Shown in pieces: positions 13,040 through 14,805 of a stretch of DNA of 14,805 bases; positions within the stretch are counted from its first letter, which is position 1, and each line of letters begins with the position of its first letter. The position numbers and the translations under genes were made by a program. The notes under the pieces are model-generated. The model was given only the letters and a program-made list of their open reading frames with translations. It was not told where the DNA came from and searched no databases. The stretch covers positions 1 through 14,805 of the forward strand of contig JAHWGX010000007.1 of NCBI GenBank assembly GCA_019323655.1, written 5' to 3'. Source of the DNA: Candidatus Woesearchaeota archaeon (GTDB lineage: Archaea; Nanobdellota; Nanobdellia; Woesearchaeales; GW2011-AR4).

Positions 13040-13240
13040 TCAGCTTCAAAGTGGCTTAAAAGTATACACGCGGGGCTGTGCCTGATTTAGGGGAGGCGGG
13101 TGGGCAGAATAATAAAATGATATTAACCAAAATGGTGCGTGTTGTTAAGGTAACATACCTACAAATAAAATCATGGTAGCCCATTTTTGCTTCAGTTCCG
13201 CTCCGGCACAGCCTCTTAAAATGTTTGCTTAGAACATCAC
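13040..13240 (+). ncRNA. Candidate structured RNA or structured leader of the RHH-nucleotidyltransferase gene
   Basis: This gene-free stretch is locally richer in G and C than the DNA on either side. The 5' segment GGGGCTGTGCC (13072-13082) pairs with GGCACAGCCTC (13205-13215) over 11 bp with one G-U. Continuing inward, GGAGGCGG (13092-13099) pairs with CCGCTCC (13198-13204) over 7 bp with a bulged G, and GTGGGC (13100-13105) pairs with GCCCAT (13179-13184) over 6 bp; small hairpins such as ACCA-AAA-TGGT and GTTA-AGG-TAAC lie inside. A further weak hairpin (ATGTT/AACAT, 13221-13237) follows. It does not match tRNA, SRP RNA or RNase P RNA motifs that I know. TATA boxes upstream fit plus-strand transcription; the end lies about 75 nt before the next ATG, so it is either an independent RNA or a 5' leader. 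Boundaries are approximate. Confidence 0.5.
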
Positions 13241-13290
13241 TTTACAAAAAGAAAAAAACTAAAAAAACCAAACTATTGTTTTATACGCAA

Positions 13291-14124
13291 ATGAAAGAAA
13301 GGATTACAATAACCTTGGACAGCGAACTTATCAGGCAGATAGACAAGAGGATAGACGGAGATATAATAAAAAACAGAAGCCAGCAGATAGAGCTGTTGCT
13401 TACAAAAGCGCTTGGGACCTACAGGCCTGAGAAAGCTGTCATACTTGCCGGGGGAAAAAGAAAGCAGCAATTGTTTCCTTGCCTTCTTGAGGTGCAGGGA
13501 AAAACAATAGCAGAGCACACCTTTGACCTGCTGAAGAAGTATGGCATAAGGGAAATTGTAATGAGCATAGGCAGCAAAGAAGGGGACGTAAAGGATTATT
13601 ACGGCGATGGAAGCAAGTTCGGAGTTAGCATAGTGTATGTTGAGGAAGACAAGCCGTTAGGAACAGCAGGGCCATTAAAGCTTGCCAAAAAGCACCTTAA
13701 CGACAGCTTCATAGTCACAAACGGAGATGACTTAAAAAACATTAACATACCAAGGATGTTCAGATTGCACAAAAGAAAGGATGCCTTGGCAACAATTGCA
13801 CTGACAACGGTGGCAGATCCAAGCCATTACGGAGTTGCGAGATTAAGCGGAAGCAGGGTTTTGGAGTTTATGGAAAAGCCAAAAGCAGATGCTCCGTCAA
13901 ATTTGATAAGCGCAGGCTTTTACATCCTGGAGCCAGAGGTCATAGAGATGATACCCGACGGCTACTCAACTCTTGAGAAGGATATTTTTCCAAAGCTTGC
14001 TGCGCAGGGCAGGTTAAGGGGATTTCCTTTTGCAGGGCAATGGTTCGATGCAAATAACCCAGAAAGCTATGAATCAGCAAAGAAAAAATGGTTGGGTGTA
14101 AGCGTTTATGATGAAAGCGGGTAA
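13291..14124 (+). CDS. Ribbon-helix-helix domain fused to a sugar-nucleotidyltransferase-like domain
   Basis: 277 aa from the ATG at 13291. Residues 1-42 are a CopG-type ribbon-helix-helix: strand ERITITLD, helix SELIRQIDKRI, turn, then helix NRSQQIELLLTKALG. Residues 48-268 follow the NDP-sugar pyrophosphorylase fold: AVILAGG (49-55), the helix KTIAEHTFDLLKKYGIREIVMSIG, DYYGDGSKFGVSIVYVEEDKPLGTAGPL (102-129), IVTNGDDL (141-148, metal Asp), FMEKPK (193-198) and WFDANNPESY (251-260). The nucleotide-binding signature, normally GGxGTRLxPLTxxxPKP, is reduced to GGKRKQQLFPCLLEV, lacking the GxGTR loop and the PKP lysine. The reading frame through it is clean. I infer a possible sugar-nucleotide-responsive transcription factor, or an enzyme with reduced activity. 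The open frame upstream to 13225 is lysine-rich and unlikely to be coding. Confidence 0.85.
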   Translation: MKERITITLDSELIRQIDKRIDGDIIKNRSQQIELLLTKALGTYRPEKAVILAGGKRKQQLFPCLLEVQGKTIAEHTFDLLKKYGIREIVMSIGSKEGDVKDYYGDGSKFGVSIVYVEEDKPLGTAGPLKLAKKHLNDSFIVTNGDDLKNINIPRMFRLHKRKDALATIALTTVADPSHYGVARLSGSRVLEFMEKPKADAPSNLISAGFYILEPEVIEMIPDGYSTLEKDIFPKLAAQGRLRGFPFAGQWFDANNPESYESAKKKWLGVSVYDESG

Positions 14125-14130
14125 ATTTTG

Positions 14131-14390
14131 ATGCTCTTTGTAATTATACTGATTTTAACTCCGTTGGTATTTTCTTTTGGATGTGGAAATTTGGATACGG
14201 AAATAACGGCGAAGAGAAGCAAAAGATTATGAAAAATGCGCCTCTGTTCTGGAAGAGGATTTTGTGGCATTGAAACTGTGCAACGGCGAGTGTGAAAAAA
14301 AGTTTTTGGAGCAGGAGTAACCAGCTTGTTAAGAACAGCCTATTACTCTCAAAACCAGGTTTAGAAGAAAACACTGAAAGCTATTACTGA
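14131..14390 (+). pseudogene. Broken gene for a small exported Cys-containing protein, two frameshifts
   Basis: Three consecutive coherent peptides occur in three different frames. Frame 1 (from ATG 14131): a signal-like MLFVIILILTPLVFSFGCGN with a possible lipobox SFGC, which leaves protein-like sense near 14207-14220 and stops at 14230-14232. Frame 2: REAKDYEKCASVLEEDFVAL then KLCNGECEKKFLEQE, stop at 14318-14320. Frame 3: NQLVKNSLLLSKPG and LEENTESYY, stop at 14388-14390. Joined they would give a protein of about 85 aa with an N-terminal signal and four or more Cys residues. The gene starts six nucleotides after the RHH-nucleotidyltransferase stop, in apparent operon position. Either the gene is decayed or the assembly has two single-base errors. 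Family not recognised. Confidence 0.5.
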
Positions 14391-14492
14391 TGATATTTTT
14401 GTTAAATTATTGCTCATAGAAAAGAGATATATGTGTTAAGTATGCTTCCAAAAGTTACAACTCATTTTTTAAATCTGCTCCGCGAGTTTACT

Positions 14493-14530
14493 GCGGGGCG
14501 TCGCTCTCCGAACATATCGCTCCGCCCCGC
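14493..14530. repeat. GC-rich inverted repeat
   Basis: GCGGGGCG at 14493-14500 is perfectly complementary to CGCCCCGC at 14523-14530, making an 8-bp all G/C stem around a 22-nt loop in otherwise AT-rich DNA. Confidence 0.6.
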
Positions 14531-14598
14531 TTATCTATTGCAATCTATTCGAGGCAAAAATTTCTTGGCAGTAAAATTTTTTGCCGAGACTGTTTTTT

Positions 14599-14613
14599 GT
14601 TGCCGAAGGCAAC
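14599..14613. repeat. Tight hairpin GTTGCC-GAA-GGCAAC
   Basis: A perfect 6-bp stem with a 3-nt loop, extendable by two wobble pairs, followed on the plus strand by T-rich sequence (14617-14632). It could act as a terminator or as a subterminal hairpin of a mobile element. Confidence 0.5.
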
Positions 14614-14699
14614 GGAATTATTTTTATTTGTTAAGCTTTTTTGAAAGTGTGTACTTTGCAACTTTACTTTACAATATGTGCTCTGTTGCGTAATTAATC

Positions 14700-14805
14700 C
14701 TACTTTCTGACAATCACGTACACTTTCTTCCCAATATATTTCTTGGCTGACATAATCATTGCGCCATTTCCAATCGGCTTTACTGCTTCTTCATACACTT
14801 CTGCC
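14700..14805 (-). CDS. DUF2080-like transposon-associated protein, C-terminal part (5' end outside window)
   Basis: The last 34 codons of a minus-strand gene whose start lies beyond the window. The visible end reads VYEEAVKPIGNGAMIMSAKK then YIGKKVYVIVRK and a TAG stop. The pattern VKPxGNGAxxxxxKKYIGKKVxVIV is what I associate with DUF2080, a short archaeal family annotated as putative transposon-encoded protein, with a fold related to AbrB-type swapped hairpins. Such genes usually sit beside a transposase, expected to the right. Only 34 residues are visible, so the assignment is by motif alone; an ordinary AbrB-like regulator is the main alternative. Confidence 0.65.
   Translation of the reverse strand, partial: AEVYEEAVKPIGNGAMIMSAKKYIGKKVYVIVRK

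Larger units (their letters stand above)
14391..14699. other. Gene-free, hairpin-rich stretch
   Basis: I find no credible gene here. Three inverted repeats stand out: GCGGGGCG/CGCCCCGC (14493-14500 and 14523-14530, 22-nt loop), GGCAAAAATTT against AAATTTTTTGCC (14553-14563 and 14574-14585, one bulge), and GTTGCC-GAA-GGCAAC (14599-14613) followed by a T-rich run. Base composition swings from GC-rich to AT-rich over short distances, unlike the rest of the window. Because a transposon-associated gene begins directly to the right, these may be end structures of a mobile element; the last hairpin could also terminate transcription. Confidence 0.45.

Noticed and set aside
13072..13215. tRNA (intron-containing) or SRP/RNase P RNA for the structured region
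   Set aside because: No A-box/B-box pair, no T-loop GTTCAA, no SRP helix 8 motif and no RNase P core sequences on either strand.
13225..13290. Earlier ATG-like start for the RHH fusion adding a lysine-rich leader
   Set aside because: The added stretch is low-complexity and the ribbon-helix-helix begins naturally at MKERITITLD; no ribosome site supports the upstream start.
13438..13500. A frameshift or deletion error explaining the short nucleotidyltransferase signature
   Set aside because: Both flanks stay in the same frame and the stretch reads sensibly through; the other frames do not restore GxGTRLxPLT, so the shortening looks real.
14433..14693. 86-codon plus-strand open frame over the hairpin region
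   Set aside because: The product is unlike a protein (mixed Arg/Ser/Phe runs read from hairpins), has no ribosome site and overlaps three inverted repeats.
14643..14727. Inverted repeat GAAAGTGTGTAC / GTACACTTTC flanking the end of the DUF2080-like gene
   Set aside because: Imperfect (two-base insertion) and one arm lies in coding sequence; too weak to call an element end.
1..14805. CRISPR array, integrase attachment site or defence gene cluster
   Set aside because: No regularly spaced repeats, cas genes, integrase or tRNA-end duplication were seen anywhere in the window.

Overview
The window reads as chromosome from an archaeon. Evidence: fibrillarin, an archaeal-type tryptophanyl-tRNA synthetase, a type II (archaeal) glyceraldehyde-3-phosphate dehydrogenase, a HerA-like ATPase, TATA boxes about 26 nt ahead of several leaderless starts, and Shine-Dalgarno sites ending in GGTG for many other genes. 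AT-rich DNA, short genes, tight packing and many small unnamed membrane proteins suggest a DPANN-type lineage (Woesearchaeota/Pacearchaeota-like). That placement is inference, not proof.

Layout. (1) 4-4721, all plus strand: fibrillarin, ribulose-phosphate 3-epimerase, an EamA/DMT transporter, a lipoprotein carrying the WWDYG domain of oligosaccharyltransferase STT3/AglB, trpS, and two small membrane proteins. (2) 4784-7685, genes on alternating strands: an unnamed 101-aa protein (minus), a short MgtC/SapB membrane protein (plus), a HerA-like ATPase (minus) and a Fe/Mn superoxide dismutase (plus). (3) 7741-8626: a compact regulatory locus with a winged-helix regulator facing a two-gene micro-operon (73-aa membrane protein and 37-aa microprotein), with a perfect 18-bp palindrome between them. 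The microprotein and the regulator tail share a PPHE...KLDxIE signature. (4) 8633-12923, minus strand: glpX-fba-gap-ald, a gluconeogenic operon. It takes alanine to pyruvate and links GAP dehydrogenase, a class II-type aldolase and a class II fructose-bisphosphatase; glpX and fba overlap at ATGA. (5) 12924-13290: glpX promoter, then a probable structured RNA or leader closed by an 11-bp long-range helix. (6) 13291-14124: a ribbon-helix-helix DNA-binding domain fused to a sugar-nucleotidyltransferase fold whose catalytic signature loop is eroded. (7) 14131-14805: a small exported-protein gene broken by two frameshifts, a hairpin-rich gene-free stretch, and the C-terminal end of a DUF2080-like transposon-associated protein, so the right edge is probably a mobile element.

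The four items I consider most worth attention are the orphan WWDYG lipoprotein, the wHTH/microprotein/membrane-protein locus, the RHH-nucleotidyltransferase fusion, and the structured RNA just upstream of that fusion. All functions are read from sequence by eye; no database search was run.
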